Of a stretch of DNA of 64,000 nt, positions 43,496 through 52,577 are shown in pieces (the stretch's first letter is position 1; each line of letters starts with the position of its first letter). The notes below the pieces were generated by a model. It ran no database searches, was not told where the DNA came from, and saw only the letters and a program-made list of their open reading frames with translations. This DNA is from Acidobacteriaceae bacterium (GTDB taxonomy: Bacteria; Acidobacteriota; Terriglobia; Bryobacterales; Bryobacteraceae), in the NCBI GenBank assembly GCA_019233755.1, contig JAFAMD010000027.1, positions 1 through 64,000 on the forward strand. Direction: 5' to 3'. A program made the position numbers and the translations under genes.

Positions 43496-44812
43496 CTAAG
43501 GATGCATCCGGGAAGGATTTAGCGCGTCCCATTTGGGATCGCCGATATTCGTGTAGTTGGGTGGAAGGTGGTGCCAGTCCGGGCGGCTGATGCCGTTCAG
43601 GTCATAGACAATCCTGCCGCCTTTCACGGTCATTTCACAGACGAATTTTCGGTCGCCATCCATGCGGGCGCCATACATGTCGGTGAAACCAAATTTGCCG
43701 CGTTCCACGCGGAGCACACTCACGTCGGCGATAGATCCCAGCGAGAGATTGCCCAGCTCTTCATGATGGATTTCGCGAGCCGGATTCCAGGTAGACCAGG
43801 CGATGATCTGATCTTCGTTAAGGCCCATTGCCAGGAACTTACTCATTACATTCAGCATGTCCTTCATGCCCGTATTCATACTGCCAATGTGCAAATCCGT
43901 TGAGATGGAATCAGGCAGAAAACCCTGCTGGATCGCGGGGACTGCGATGCGCCAGGCGAAACTGCCGCCACCGTGCCCTACATCGAAAATCACTCCGCGC
44001 TTTCTGCCGTTCCACATGCCCGGATTCACCTTGCCGTCCGGCAAGAGCTCATCTCGCAAGCCGGAATAACAATGCGTGTAGATGTCGCCTGGGCGCAGTT
44101 TTTGAGTTAAAAGAATGTCGATCGGCCGTTCCGGCCGATTGGCGCCAAAGTCAACCATTACCGGGATGTTCGCGAGAGTTCCTGCCTGTACTGCGTGTTC
44201 AACGGGGGTCCACTCGGGCCCGGAATAGTGAGCGGTTTTGATTCCCACGATAATTCCCGGATAGCGCTTCGCCATTTCGGCAGCCGGCCCCGGTTCCATA
44301 TCGGACAGATTGTCTTCATATTTGGGACCGCGCATGCCGGCGCCGACGATATTGAGGAAGGCAAGCACGCGAGTCTTTGAACGATCGATGATGTGTGCCT
44401 TGAAATCCTCGAAGTTCCGGTAGCCGGACGAACCGGCGTCCGCAACCGTCGTTACACCGGAACGAAAGGTAAATCCGTCAGGAAAGACGCTATTATCCCC
44501 GGCATATGAATTTCGCTCGCCTGTGCTGGCATACACGTGAACGTGGATATCGACCAGACCGGGTGTGACGTACAGACCCTTGACATCTACCGTCTTGAGA
44601 GCGGTGGAAGGATCGATATGCTCAGCGACCGCGGCGATCTTACCATCAAGAATCGCGACATCGCGGACGGCGCTGAGATGATTTTTCGCGTCCACGACGT
44701 GTCCGCCCTGGAGGAGCAAATCATACTGGATTGACTTTTGGGAAAACAGAGAAAAACAACCGAAGAGCACGAGTGCTCCAACCGCGCAAATAAGTGGTGA
44801 GGGTGCTTTCAT
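43496..44812 (-). CDS. Amidohydrolase/deacetylase-type metallohydrolase, exported lipoprotein
   Basis: I favour Met 44812 (MKAPSPLICAVGALVLFGCF), giving 438 residues with a lipobox-like LFGC; Met at 44830 is possible. The amidohydrolase barrel shows LYVTPGLVDIHVHVY (metal His pair), a Lys in VGIKTAHYSG, HCYSG, FDVGHGGGSF and the late Asp in DSISTDLHIGS. It resembles the dihydroorotase/adenine-deaminase-like group whose genes often neighbour SelA-like enzymes. Such proteins cleave amides or lactams. RidA lies upstream on the same strand, 140-160 bp away, and the decayed SelA-like gene lies downstream. Confidence 0.85.
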   Translation of the reverse strand: MKAPSPLICAVGALVLFGCFSLFSQKSIQYDLLLQGGHVVDAKNHLSAVRDVAILDGKIAAVAEHIDPSTALKTVDVKGLYVTPGLVDIHVHVYASTGERNSYAGDNSVFPDGFTFRSGVTTVADAGSSGYRNFEDFKAHIIDRSKTRVLAFLNIVGAGMRGPKYEDNLSDMEPGPAAEMAKRYPGIIVGIKTAHYSGPEWTPVEHAVQAGTLANIPVMVDFGANRPERPIDILLTQKLRPGDIYTHCYSGLRDELLPDGKVNPGMWNGRKRGVIFDVGHGGGSFAWRIAVPAIQQGFLPDSISTDLHIGSMNTGMKDMLNVMSKFLAMGLNEDQIIAWSTWNPAREIHHEELGNLSLGSIADVSVLRVERGKFGFTDMYGARMDGDRKFVCEMTVKGGRIVYDLNGISRPDWHHLPPNYTNIGDPKWDALNPSRMHP

Positions 44813-44970
44813 GGTTTCGAGTGAGCGCAATTTCGATGCTAGCCGAAGTGATCAACTGCAGCAAGACCTATTTCTAAACTCGCAGATCGGATTTCATAGC
44901 ATGAAAAGCCACTTTCATCAGCTCGGCGAAGATATTCTGCAGAACTTTCCTCTTCGCCGAGCCAGGAGAG

Positions 44971-45435
44971 TTAGTGCTTCACGGCAATTGCCGAAATCTC
45001 GATCTTCGCACCACCGATCAAGCCCGCAACTTGCACGGTAGCGCGCGCTGGTTTGGGGTCTGGCATCAGCTTCTTGTACACCTCATTCATCTTTGGGACA
45101 TCATTCAAGTCAGTGAGGTAGACGGTCACGGACGTTATGTCCGTCATCTGGAAGCCCGCTTTCCTGACTACTTTCTCGACGGCGGCAATCGCATTTGTAG
45201 TTTGTAAGGTGATATCAGTCCCGGTGACATTGCCGTGCGAGTCGGGCCCTTGCTGACCCGCAACATATAGTGTGTCGCCCGCCACATATCCTTCGCTGAA
45301 GGGCATCCCCTTTGTAAAGTCGATAGCCTTATTTTGGGCGAAAGCGCTGCCCAAGGTGCAAAATGCGAGCATCACAGCTAACCACAGACGTCGTTGGATC
45401 GTCCGCGAATACTTCTTGTTTCCGTTTGATCTCAT
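44971..45435 (-). CDS. ridA: RidA-family protein with signal peptide
   Basis: The 154-residue protein has a positively charged N-region and hydrophobic core (RRLWLAVMLAFCTLGSAFAQ), then a full RidA/YjgF domain. Recognisable are PFSEGYVAGDTLYVAGQQG, TTNAIAAVEKVVRKAGFQ, VTVYLTDLNDVPKMNEVY and the Arg in PKPARATVQVAGL that normally binds the substrate carboxylate. RidA deaminates reactive enamine/imine intermediates, such as those made by PLP-dependent dehydratases. Export is unusual and matches the exported amidohydrolase and the decayed SelA-like enzyme beside it. Confidence 0.88.
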   Translation of the reverse strand: MRSNGNKKYSRTIQRRLWLAVMLAFCTLGSAFAQNKAIDFTKGMPFSEGYVAGDTLYVAGQQGPDSHGNVTGTDITLQTTNAIAAVEKVVRKAGFQMTDITSVTVYLTDLNDVPKMNEVYKKLMPDPKPARATVQVAGLIGGAKIEISAIAVKH

Positions 45436-45616
45436 GTATAAGAGATTCTCTCATCTTGCCTGTGGCAGCGCTGAACTTCCTTTACGGTAACGACGTTAAA
45501 GTTTCGAGTTCCGCTATTGCTTCTTTGTCATCGAACATGGCAGGCGCTGAGCGACCTCACTCGCAGCGGTTCCGCTGCAGCACGAGTTTATTTGGCACAA
45601 TCCTGAAAGGAATCCC

Positions 45617-46624
45617 ATGAAGGCCGTTGTTTATGAAGGTTTTGGTTCACCCGACATCTTGCGATGTCAGGACGTTGAAAAGCCGGCGCCCGGGGAAAAC
45701 GAGGTCTTAATAAAGGTCTGTGCAGCCTCCATCAACCCACTTGACTGGAAGTTAATGAAGGGCGGCCCGTTCCTCATTCGCATACTGCTGGGGCTCGGCA
45801 AGCCAAAGATCAGAAGACCTGGTGTTGATGTGGCCGGCGAGGTGGAAGCGATTGGCAGGAACGTAAGGCAGTTCAAACCTGGTGACGAAGTCTTCGGCAC
45901 GTGCATGGGGGCCTTTGCCGAGTATGCGACTTCCGCATCCGTCTTTGGCCTCAAATCGGCGCTAGTCATAAAGCCGGAGAACGTGACCTTCGACCAAGCG
46001 GCCTCGGCACCAGTGGCGGCATTGACCGCGTTACAGGGACTTCGCGACAAGGGACGGATACAGGCGGGGCAGCAGGTCTTGGTCAATGGGGCGGCGGGGG
46101 GCGTGGGCACATTCGCAGTGCAGATAGCCAAACTGTTTGGCGCACATGTGACCGGCGTGTGCAGCGCGGGGAATGTCAACTTGGTCCGATCCATCGGGGC
46201 GGACCGGGTGATTGATTACATCCGAAATGACTTCACCCAAAGTGGCGAACGTTACGACCTTATTTTGGACTGCGTCGGGAACCGTTCGCTGTCCGCATGC
46301 AGGCGCGTTTTGAATCCCCAAGGGACACTCGTCTTGGTCGGAGCGCCAGATCGAGCAACCGGTATTGTGGCGCGGACGATTGGAGCGCTTGTGTGGTCAC
46401 GGTTAGGGACCAAGAAAATGCTCTTTTTCATCGCGCGGATGAATAAAGAGGATTTGACCACGGTGGGCGAGTTTATGGCGACCGGAAAGGTCACACCAGT
46501 TATCGACAAGCGTTTCAGTTTGAGTGAAGCCCGTGAGGCTTTCCAGTATATGGAAAAGGGGCATGCGCGCGGGAAGGTAGTAATCACTTTGGCGTGTAAG
46601 AGCGAAACTCAAGGCACCGGGTGA
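45617..46624 (+). CDS. MDR-type NAD(P)-dependent oxidoreductase (quinone-reductase-like)
   Basis: The 335-residue protein starts MKAVVYEGFGSPDILR after AAAGGAA. It has the GroES-like N-terminal domain (DWKLMKGGPF, PGVDVAGEVEAIG, FKPGDEVFGTC) and the Rossmann nucleotide site VLVNGAAGGVGTFAVQIAKL. Structural zinc cysteines are absent, so it belongs with zinc-independent quinone reductases and NAD(P)-dependent alcohol dehydrogenase-like enzymes. It reduces quinones or enones with NADPH, or oxidises alcohols. Single gene; the region before it (45436-45616) has no clear promoter. Confidence 0.85.
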   Translation: MKAVVYEGFGSPDILRCQDVEKPAPGENEVLIKVCAASINPLDWKLMKGGPFLIRILLGLGKPKIRRPGVDVAGEVEAIGRNVRQFKPGDEVFGTCMGAFAEYATSASVFGLKSALVIKPENVTFDQAASAPVAALTALQGLRDKGRIQAGQQVLVNGAAGGVGTFAVQIAKLFGAHVTGVCSAGNVNLVRSIGADRVIDYIRNDFTQSGERYDLILDCVGNRSLSACRRVLNPQGTLVLVGAPDRATGIVARTIGALVWSRLGTKKMLFFIARMNKEDLTTVGEFMATGKVTPVIDKRFSLSEAREAFQYMEKGHARGKVVITLACKSETQGTG

Positions 46625-46867
46625 AGAAGCCATCTTCAGCTTTCGATTGCTACGGATCAGTTCTTCATTGTGCTTCAAAAAATAACTCGCTTGACAATAG
46701 TACGTGTAAATCGCAGCGCGTGCTACCAATAAAACCGAAAACTTACCAGCTTGCACGGATACGGATAGCCGCGTATCATCAGCCGGGGTCAGAGATAACC
46801 TTACCGGTCCGGCTGCGTTTCTAACCAACAATTTAACTGTCTCGGCCCACGGGAGGGTGTGAGGACT

Positions 46868-48436
46868 ATGCAGAGGATATATTCGCGCCGGTACGGGAAC
46901 GGTTTCGCTACGTGCTTGGCAGCGGTGGTCACAGCCGTAATAGCAGGTACGGCAGTGGCACAAACAACGACGGACGTGGTTGTACCCGTTCTACCGATTC
47001 CGCAACAGCCCTTCGCGCAACCTGTGCCGGATTTTATCGGAGAGCCGGCGACGGCGCACCCGATCTCGGCGAAACCGGTCCCGGAAGACCCGTTTCTCGC
47101 CGCAAACGGGCGCAGCGGGATCCATTTGGACGCTTATCAGAGCGATACCTACCCGTTCTCGGGGCCGCTTGGGCATTCTCCTGAGGTGACTTCGACCTTC
47201 TTATTTGCTGAATGCGGAACCGTGACGTTCGATAAAAAAGGCCGTATCAATATGGTCTGTTTCAGCAGGTCAGGACCGGTGCTGCGGCTTCATGATCCGA
47301 ACACGTTGGAGACCCTCGCGACGTTTGCGCTTCCGGCGGGGACTAGCGGACAAAGCGATTTCTCCGCCGGTGGATATTTTTTCCTGGATCAAAACGATCG
47401 CACAGTGATTCCGACACGCACGCGAGACATCTGGAGAATCAAGGAGAGCGGCATTGGATATGCGCTCGATCATACTTGCGCTTCTGATTTGCCGGGATTA
47501 ATTCCCGAAGACCAGTCGATCCTCTCCACTCTGCCCGATTCCAACGGACTTCTTTGGTTCACGACGAGCGGGGGCGACGATCCGTCCGAAGAGCCCGCGC
47601 TGGTCGGTACAGCGCGGCCGGATCCGAATAACGACACGCACTGCACAGCGAAGGTGTACACGCTGCCCAGCGGAGAATCCATTTCGAAGTCGTTTGCAGT
47701 TGATCCCGACCCGTCGAGAGGAGGCGTGTTTATTGTTTCGGATCATCAACTGTATCGCTTCGATGCCGCCGCCGATGGAACGCCTCTGCTGACCTGGCAC
47801 GAAAAGTATGACCGGGGAGTGAGAATCAAGCCCGGGCAGATCCAGCAGGGATCCGGGACTACCCCGACCCTGATGGGTACAGGGTTTATCACGATTACGG
47901 ATAATGCCAGCCCGCAGATGCACGTCCTAGTTTACCGGCGCGGCGCCAAGATCCATAAGCCTCGCCTGGTCTGCGAAGTGCCTGTGTTTCAGCCGTTCGC
48001 GAGCGCGACGGAGAATTCGCTGATTGCGACAAACCGGTCGATTAGCGTCGAAAACAATTTCGGTTATCGCAGTCTTCTGTCAACTGTATTCGGCGGAACC
48101 ACCGAACCTGGAATTACTCGCATTGACCTTGATGACGATAACGATAGCTGCAACATAGTATGGACAAGTGAGGAAATCGTGCCGAACGTGGTTTCTCAGG
48201 TCTCGTTAGCGACAGGCCTCGAATACACCTACACCAAGGACGCGGGTCCGGATGCAACGGACGCGTGGTATTTCACCGCGATTGATTTCCGCACCGGGCG
48301 GACCGTGTACAAGAGACTCGCCGGCACAGGGATTCTCTATAACAGCAACTATTCCGGCGTTTATCTCGGTCCGGATGGGAAGACGGCCTATGTGGGCGTA
48401 CTGGGCGGGTTGGTGCGAATTCACGAAGAGCGATGA
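46868..48436 (+). CDS. Secreted beta-propeller-like hypothetical protein
   Basis: I prefer ATG 46868 after GGGAGGG (46851-46857) over GTG 46859. The ~522-residue product has a signal peptide (FATCLAAVVTAVIAGTAVAQ), a Pro-rich stalk (VVPVLPIPQQPFAQPVPDF) and a long body with repeated blade-like segments (GRINMVCFSRSGPVLRL, GGVFIVSDHQLYRFDAAADG, YLGPDGKTAYVGVLGGLVRI). The repeats suggest a propeller. Several Cys (LFAECG, DHTCASD, TRPRLVC-type) may form disulfides. No named family recognised. Confidence 0.7.
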   Translation: MQRIYSRRYGNGFATCLAAVVTAVIAGTAVAQTTTDVVVPVLPIPQQPFAQPVPDFIGEPATAHPISAKPVPEDPFLAANGRSGIHLDAYQSDTYPFSGPLGHSPEVTSTFLFAECGTVTFDKKGRINMVCFSRSGPVLRLHDPNTLETLATFALPAGTSGQSDFSAGGYFFLDQNDRTVIPTRTRDIWRIKESGIGYALDHTCASDLPGLIPEDQSILSTLPDSNGLLWFTTSGGDDPSEEPALVGTARPDPNNDTHCTAKVYTLPSGESISKSFAVDPDPSRGGVFIVSDHQLYRFDAAADGTPLLTWHEKYDRGVRIKPGQIQQGSGTTPTLMGTGFITITDNASPQMHVLVYRRGAKIHKPRLVCEVPVFQPFASATENSLIATNRSISVENNFGYRSLLSTVFGGTTEPGITRIDLDDDNDSCNIVWTSEEIVPNVVSQVSLATGLEYTYTKDAGPDATDAWYFTAIDFRTGRTVYKRLAGTGILYNSNYSGVYLGPDGKTAYVGVLGGLVRIHEER

Positions 48437-48978
48437 CCAAGGCTGACGCGACGGAGATCTGATAAAGCACTCGTACCGATTCCCTGCTACATAGCTGCGG
48501 CAGTTCCGCGTGATTGTTCATCCGCAGAGACCTCGACTTACCGGATCTCCAACTCCTTTATTCAGCTCAGGCACGAGATTTTGACCGGTCCATTACGCCT
48601 TAGCGCCGGAAACACACCGAGTTGCATCATCAACCCGCGCCGATTCCATTTTGCCTTGGGTGATCACTTCGTCGGCGATGCGACGAACGATCCTGGCGTT
48701 GCCTTGCGTCGCTCTCTTGTAGCGGATAAAGTCCAAAGTATATCAGCGTTCGTGATCGTCTTCGCGAATTGAGCGCAGCCCACGTACAGTGTCCGCAACT
48801 GCGAACAGACTCACGGGGCCACCCATATGCTTCCGGCTTCATCGAAAAAAACCTTTTGCTTTTTTGGCCGTGCTGGCCGGGCTGTTTACGGCAACGTTGC
48901 TCATCACGAACGTATTAAATTGCAAGTTGTGACGATAGCTATACTGCTCAATTTTCACGCGCGGTAGAGACTGGACGT
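48437..48978. other. Intergenic region with a possible gene remnant
   Basis: No intact gene. On the minus strand 48593-48745 translates without a start codon to a protein-like tail (DFIRYKRATQGNARIVRRIA ... ending GAKA and a TAA stop), which reads like the end of a lost gene. The rest shows nothing I can assign. The promoter for the ATPase/phosphatase pair should lie in the right-hand part, which becomes AT-rich after 48840. Confidence 0.4.
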
Positions 48979-50850
48979 ATGTGGCTCGTTGAAAAGATCG
49001 AGATTACTGGCGGGTTTTTGCCCGGTTTGAGCGTCAATATCCCGCGTGGCCTGACCTGCATTATTGGGCCACGCGGGAGTGGGAAATCGACCCTTGCCGA
49101 AGCATTAAGGTTTGCGGTCCGTGGCATCTCAGCGGCACCCAGGCAGTGTGCTGACCTCATTCAAGCGAATCTTGCGGGCGGCGCCCTGGTAACCGTTTCA
49201 GCTGTTGCCGAAGGGTCGAATCGCTACACGATCAAGAGGAGCCTCAAACAGCAACCGGTGCTTCTGACCTCGGACGGAAGGACGATCAACACGGTTGATC
49301 TGGATCGAGGCACGTTTCTGCCGCTGGACGCCTATAGCAGCCCCGAAATTGAGGCAATAGCGGACGAGGTTCTCGGCGAGAAACGTCGCAATCTCCTGGA
49401 CGAGCTGCGTAGCGAACAAATGCGCACGATTCACTTATCACTGGCTGAGAGTGCGCGCGCACTGGATACCAATGCCGACCGCATCAGGACGGCGCAGCGA
49501 ACGATTCAAGACCTGACGGAGCAGATTGAAGAACTCGGTGACGCCCGGGCGCGCCTCAACGCTCTAGCGCCTTCAGAGCAGGAACCGTCGGCAGACTTTG
49601 TCCGACTTTCCCGCCAGCAACAGGTCAATCAACGCGAAAACGCCAAGTTAGATAGTACCGATCGAGATCTCAGAGCGCTAGAACGAACCGTGGACCAACT
49701 ACGGAGAGAGGCGCAAGTGGCGTTCAAGGAGCGCCTTGCGGAGGAGCATTCCGCAAATGTAGGCATCCTACGCCGATATGACGATCTGCTGGCAGCGTCT
49801 TTGGGCACAGTTGAAGAACATGCATCAGCAATTACCGGTCAGATTCACAAAGCCCTGAAGACCGTGGCCGAGGCCCGCCAAAGCATCGCAGAGGCTCATA
49901 CGAGCCATGCGGGCGAGCTGGCGAGGTTGACAGCGCTAAATCAAGCGGCGAGCGAACATGCTCGAGAGCGTGCGACCCTTGAGCAGCAAGTCGCCAGAGT
50001 TCAAGCGCTGGAAGAACAGCGGTTACAACTCAACGCCGAGTTGAAAGCATTGCTCGAGAAGCGGAAATCGCTTAAAACCGACTACATTTTAATGCGGGAT
50101 CAAATTTCGGCAATGCGTGAGGAGGTCGCCTCTGAACTCCAGCGCGAAGCCGGTGACCGTGTGCGCATCCGAATCATGCGAAATGCCGACCATCTGGCAT
50201 ACCAGCAAATGCTGGTGGACGGCCTGCGCGGCGCAAGGGTTCGGAATCACGAGGAGATTATCGCGACCATAATGCAGCTCAGGCCCGAGCAACTCGCGCA
50301 GCTCATTCAAACCAATGACTGCGACTCCTTCGAAGAGCTTACCAGCTTCGGAGCCGAGCGTTCGCGCAAGATACTGGATTCGTTTCGCGATAGCGTCGAT
50401 CCGCTCGCTCTCGAGGTGATTGCAATCGAGGATAGAATTGGCATCGAGTTGAATGTCTCATCGACAGGAAAGCCTAATTTTAAGGACGCGTCCGATCTTT
50501 CTCGTGGGCAGAAGTGCACGGCACTACTGCCTATACTTTTGGCAAGAAGAGATAGCCCGCTGATTATTGATCAGCCAGAGGATAACCTAGACAACCACTT
50601 TATTTTTGAGACGGTAGTGAACGCGGTGCAGCGGTTAAAGAGACGCCGGCAAATGATCTTCATCACTCACAATGCGAACATCCCGGTATTGGCTGAAGCG
50701 GACCTTGTACTCGTGATGAACTCAGATGGCCGGATTGGAGCCGTTGAGAAGTCCGGAACAGTGGATCAATGCCGGGAACAGATCATTGACCTGCTGGAAG
50801 GCGGAAGAGAGGCGTTCGAACTGCGGTCGAAGCGCTATGGAAGCGCCTGA
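48979..50850 (+). CDS. TrlF-like SMC/ABC-type AAA ATPase (no PHP domain)
   Basis: The 623-residue protein has Walker A GPRGSGKST (residues 30-38), a long coiled-coil middle (~150-440), an ABC signature-like DLSRGQK (~505), Walker B LLIIDQ-type PLIIDQPEDNLDN (~527) and an H-loop FITHNANIPVL (~560). The QPEDNLDN and HNANIPVLAEADL signatures match TrlF-type ATPases. In those, a PHP nuclease/phosphoesterase domain precedes the ATPase; here the protein starts directly with the ATPase. The ATG of the PP2C gene lies inside its last codons (14-nt overlap), so the two are coupled. Role unknown; related ATPases act in anti-phage or DNA-end systems. Confidence 0.78.
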   Translation: MWLVEKIEITGGFLPGLSVNIPRGLTCIIGPRGSGKSTLAEALRFAVRGISAAPRQCADLIQANLAGGALVTVSAVAEGSNRYTIKRSLKQQPVLLTSDGRTINTVDLDRGTFLPLDAYSSPEIEAIADEVLGEKRRNLLDELRSEQMRTIHLSLAESARALDTNADRIRTAQRTIQDLTEQIEELGDARARLNALAPSEQEPSADFVRLSRQQQVNQRENAKLDSTDRDLRALERTVDQLRREAQVAFKERLAEEHSANVGILRRYDDLLAASLGTVEEHASAITGQIHKALKTVAEARQSIAEAHTSHAGELARLTALNQAASEHARERATLEQQVARVQALEEQRLQLNAELKALLEKRKSLKTDYILMRDQISAMREEVASELQREAGDRVRIRIMRNADHLAYQQMLVDGLRGARVRNHEEIIATIMQLRPEQLAQLIQTNDCDSFEELTSFGAERSRKILDSFRDSVDPLALEVIAIEDRIGIELNVSSTGKPNFKDASDLSRGQKCTALLPILLARRDSPLIIDQPEDNLDNHFIFETVVNAVQRLKRRRQMIFITHNANIPVLAEADLVLVMNSDGRIGAVEKSGTVDQCREQIIDLLEGGREAFELRSKRYGSA

Positions 50851-51946
50851 GATTCTTTACGAGAGGCTCCGCCACCTGGTGGTAGAGGACCCGCGCGAAA
50901 CCCGCCGGATATTTCTGCAGCTTCTCGATTCCGGCGGGCCAGCGCTCGACCAATTCCTTGGGAGCATCTCTTCGCCGGCAGATGGCCGCCTGCGGCAAGT
51001 TGTCGCTACAGCATTAAGGAACCATCGAGACAGGGAGCGTCTGGCCCCACACCTCATTGCATGGCAGGAAATTGAGACGGACGAGTTCACACATCGCGCT
51101 ATCGCGCGGGCGCTCAAAGGGCTGGATACGAGATCGGCGGAGCAGACGGCTTTGGCGCTGGAGGTTGCGCGATTAACTGCGGCCATTGGTCGAGAACTGG
51201 CGCAGCGGGAGCGCTTGAATCGCGAGCTGGAAATCGCGCAGGAAGTGCAGGAGCACTTCTTTCCCCAGCGTCTTCCGTCTATACCGGGACTGGATTACTG
51301 CGGGCGCTGCCGGCCGGCGCGAGAGGTAGGGGGCGACTACTACGATTTTCTGGAGTTGCCGGAAGGCAGGCTTGGGGTCGCGGTGGGAGACGTATCGGGC
51401 AAGGGGATCGGCGCGGCGCTTATGATGGCTAGTCTTGAAGCGTCCTTGCGCAGCCAGGCTTCGGTTGGTCATGACCTAGCGGAGTTGATGAGGCGAGTCA
51501 ACAGCCTGATGTACGAGGCATCCTCGGCAAATCGCTACGCAACGCTTTTCTACGCTGAGTACGATCCTCGCAGCCACCGGCTTTGCTATGTCAACGCGGG
51601 TCACAATCCACCTCTGATCCTGCGCAAATCTGCTTTGGGCTGCCAGGTCTTGCGACTGGAGACCGGGGGGCCGGTGATCGGCCTTCTACCTCAGCGCTAT
51701 GAGCAAGAGTCCTTTCCTCTTGTGGTTGGGGATCTCGCGGTGCTTTTCACGGACGGAGTATCTGAATCGATGAACGGTCGCGACGAAGAATGGGGCGAGG
51801 AGAGATTGATCGAGTTCGCGAAGACCTGCCAGGGGCTGCCTGCCTTTGAAGTGATGACCCGGATACTGGCAGCCGCGGAGGCGTTCGCCGCCGGCGCTGC
51901 GCAGCACGACGATATGACGCTGGTGGTGCTGCGCGTCCTTACCTGA
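50837..51946 (+). CDS. HEAT-like domain fused to SpoIIE/PP2C serine phosphatase
   Basis: ATG 50837 lies within the upstream gene; the longer frame from 50726 is spurious. The 369-residue product has an N-terminal helical HEAT/ARM-like domain (residues 1-~105, PRETRRIFLQLLDSGGPALD). A linker coiled coil follows (~110-150, LNRELEIAQEVQEHFFPQRL), then a PP2C domain with GGDYYDF, GDVSGKGIGAAL, NAGHNPP, LFTDGVSE and a final DDMTLVV. SpoIIE-type phosphatases dephosphorylate anti-anti-sigma factors or other phosphoserines. Fusion to HEAT and coupling to the ATPase suggest regulated signalling from the ATPase. Confidence 0.85.
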   Translation: MEAPEILYERLRHLVVEDPRETRRIFLQLLDSGGPALDQFLGSISSPADGRLRQVVATALRNHRDRERLAPHLIAWQEIETDEFTHRAIARALKGLDTRSAEQTALALEVARLTAAIGRELAQRERLNRELEIAQEVQEHFFPQRLPSIPGLDYCGRCRPAREVGGDYYDFLELPEGRLGVAVGDVSGKGIGAALMMASLEASLRSQASVGHDLAELMRRVNSLMYEASSANRYATLFYAEYDPRSHRLCYVNAGHNPPLILRKSALGCQVLRLETGGPVIGLLPQRYEQESFPLVVGDLAVLFTDGVSESMNGRDEEWGEERLIEFAKTCQGLPAFEVMTRILAAAEAFAAGAAQHDDMTLVVLRVLT

Positions 51947-51977
51947 AATTCCATCCAGCCGGAAAGTTCACACGTGT

Positions 51978-52508
51978 ATGGCTCTGATTGTTTTCTTCCG
52001 AGGTATCAACGTTGGCGGGCACAGGACTTTTCGTCCAAGTGCGCTCGCAAGAGAACTCGGCGCCTATGATGTCGTGAATGTCGGCGCTGCAGGTACTTTT
52101 ATTGTTCGAAAGCCTGGCTCTCGCACAAAGTTTCTTGCGGAATTGCGGCGGAGGCTGCCGTTTGAAGCGAAAATCGCTTTCTGCGACCACAGGGATCTTC
52201 TTCGATTGGAGAGCGAGAATCCGTTTGGACCTGAGCCACCGCGCCAGGATGTTGTTCGATTTGTGAGCATCTTGTCGAAAACCAGTCGCCACAAGCTCTC
52301 GCTTCCGATTGCCATCCCGCAAAGTGGCGAACCCTTTGTTCAGATTATTGGTTGGAAAGAGCGACTTCTCTTTGGAGTGTACCGGCGTCACATGAGAACG
52401 ATCGGGTACCTCGGCCAGATCGATGAACTCTTCGGGGTCTCGGTGACAACACGCAGTTGGAGCACGATACGTTCAGTGCTGCGGATTTTGAAAGCCACGA
52501 GCCAGTAA
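51978..52508 (+). CDS. DUF1697 family protein
   Basis: The 176-residue protein begins MALIVFFRGINVGGHRTFRP, close to the DUF1697 N-terminal signature (FLRGINVGG...), and continues with VVNVGAAGTFIVRKP in place of the usual YIQSGNVVF. The second half contains IIGWKERLLFGVYRR. DUF1697 proteins are soluble and of unknown function. It lies 31 bp downstream of the phosphatase gene on the same strand and may be part of that transcript, though spacing alone is weak evidence. Confidence 0.72.
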   Translation: MALIVFFRGINVGGHRTFRPSALARELGAYDVVNVGAAGTFIVRKPGSRTKFLAELRRRLPFEAKIAFCDHRDLLRLESENPFGPEPPRQDVVRFVSILSKTSRHKLSLPIAIPQSGEPFVQIIGWKERLLFGVYRRHMRTIGYLGQIDELFGVSVTTRSWSTIRSVLRILKATSQ

Positions 52509-52577
52509 GCGATAGATGCGCCCGGCGAACAGCCGCTCGAAGCTCCAACAACAAAGTTCCTGCAGAAGGCTGGCAGG

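Noticed and set aside
46691..46719. Perfect TTGACA as promoter for the secreted propeller gene
   Set aside because: No -10 box at 16-18 bp; the expected position reads CAGCGC.
46403..46963. 186-codon minus-strand ORF
   Set aside because: Largely antisense to the MDR oxidoreductase and Cys/His-rich at random; no domain.
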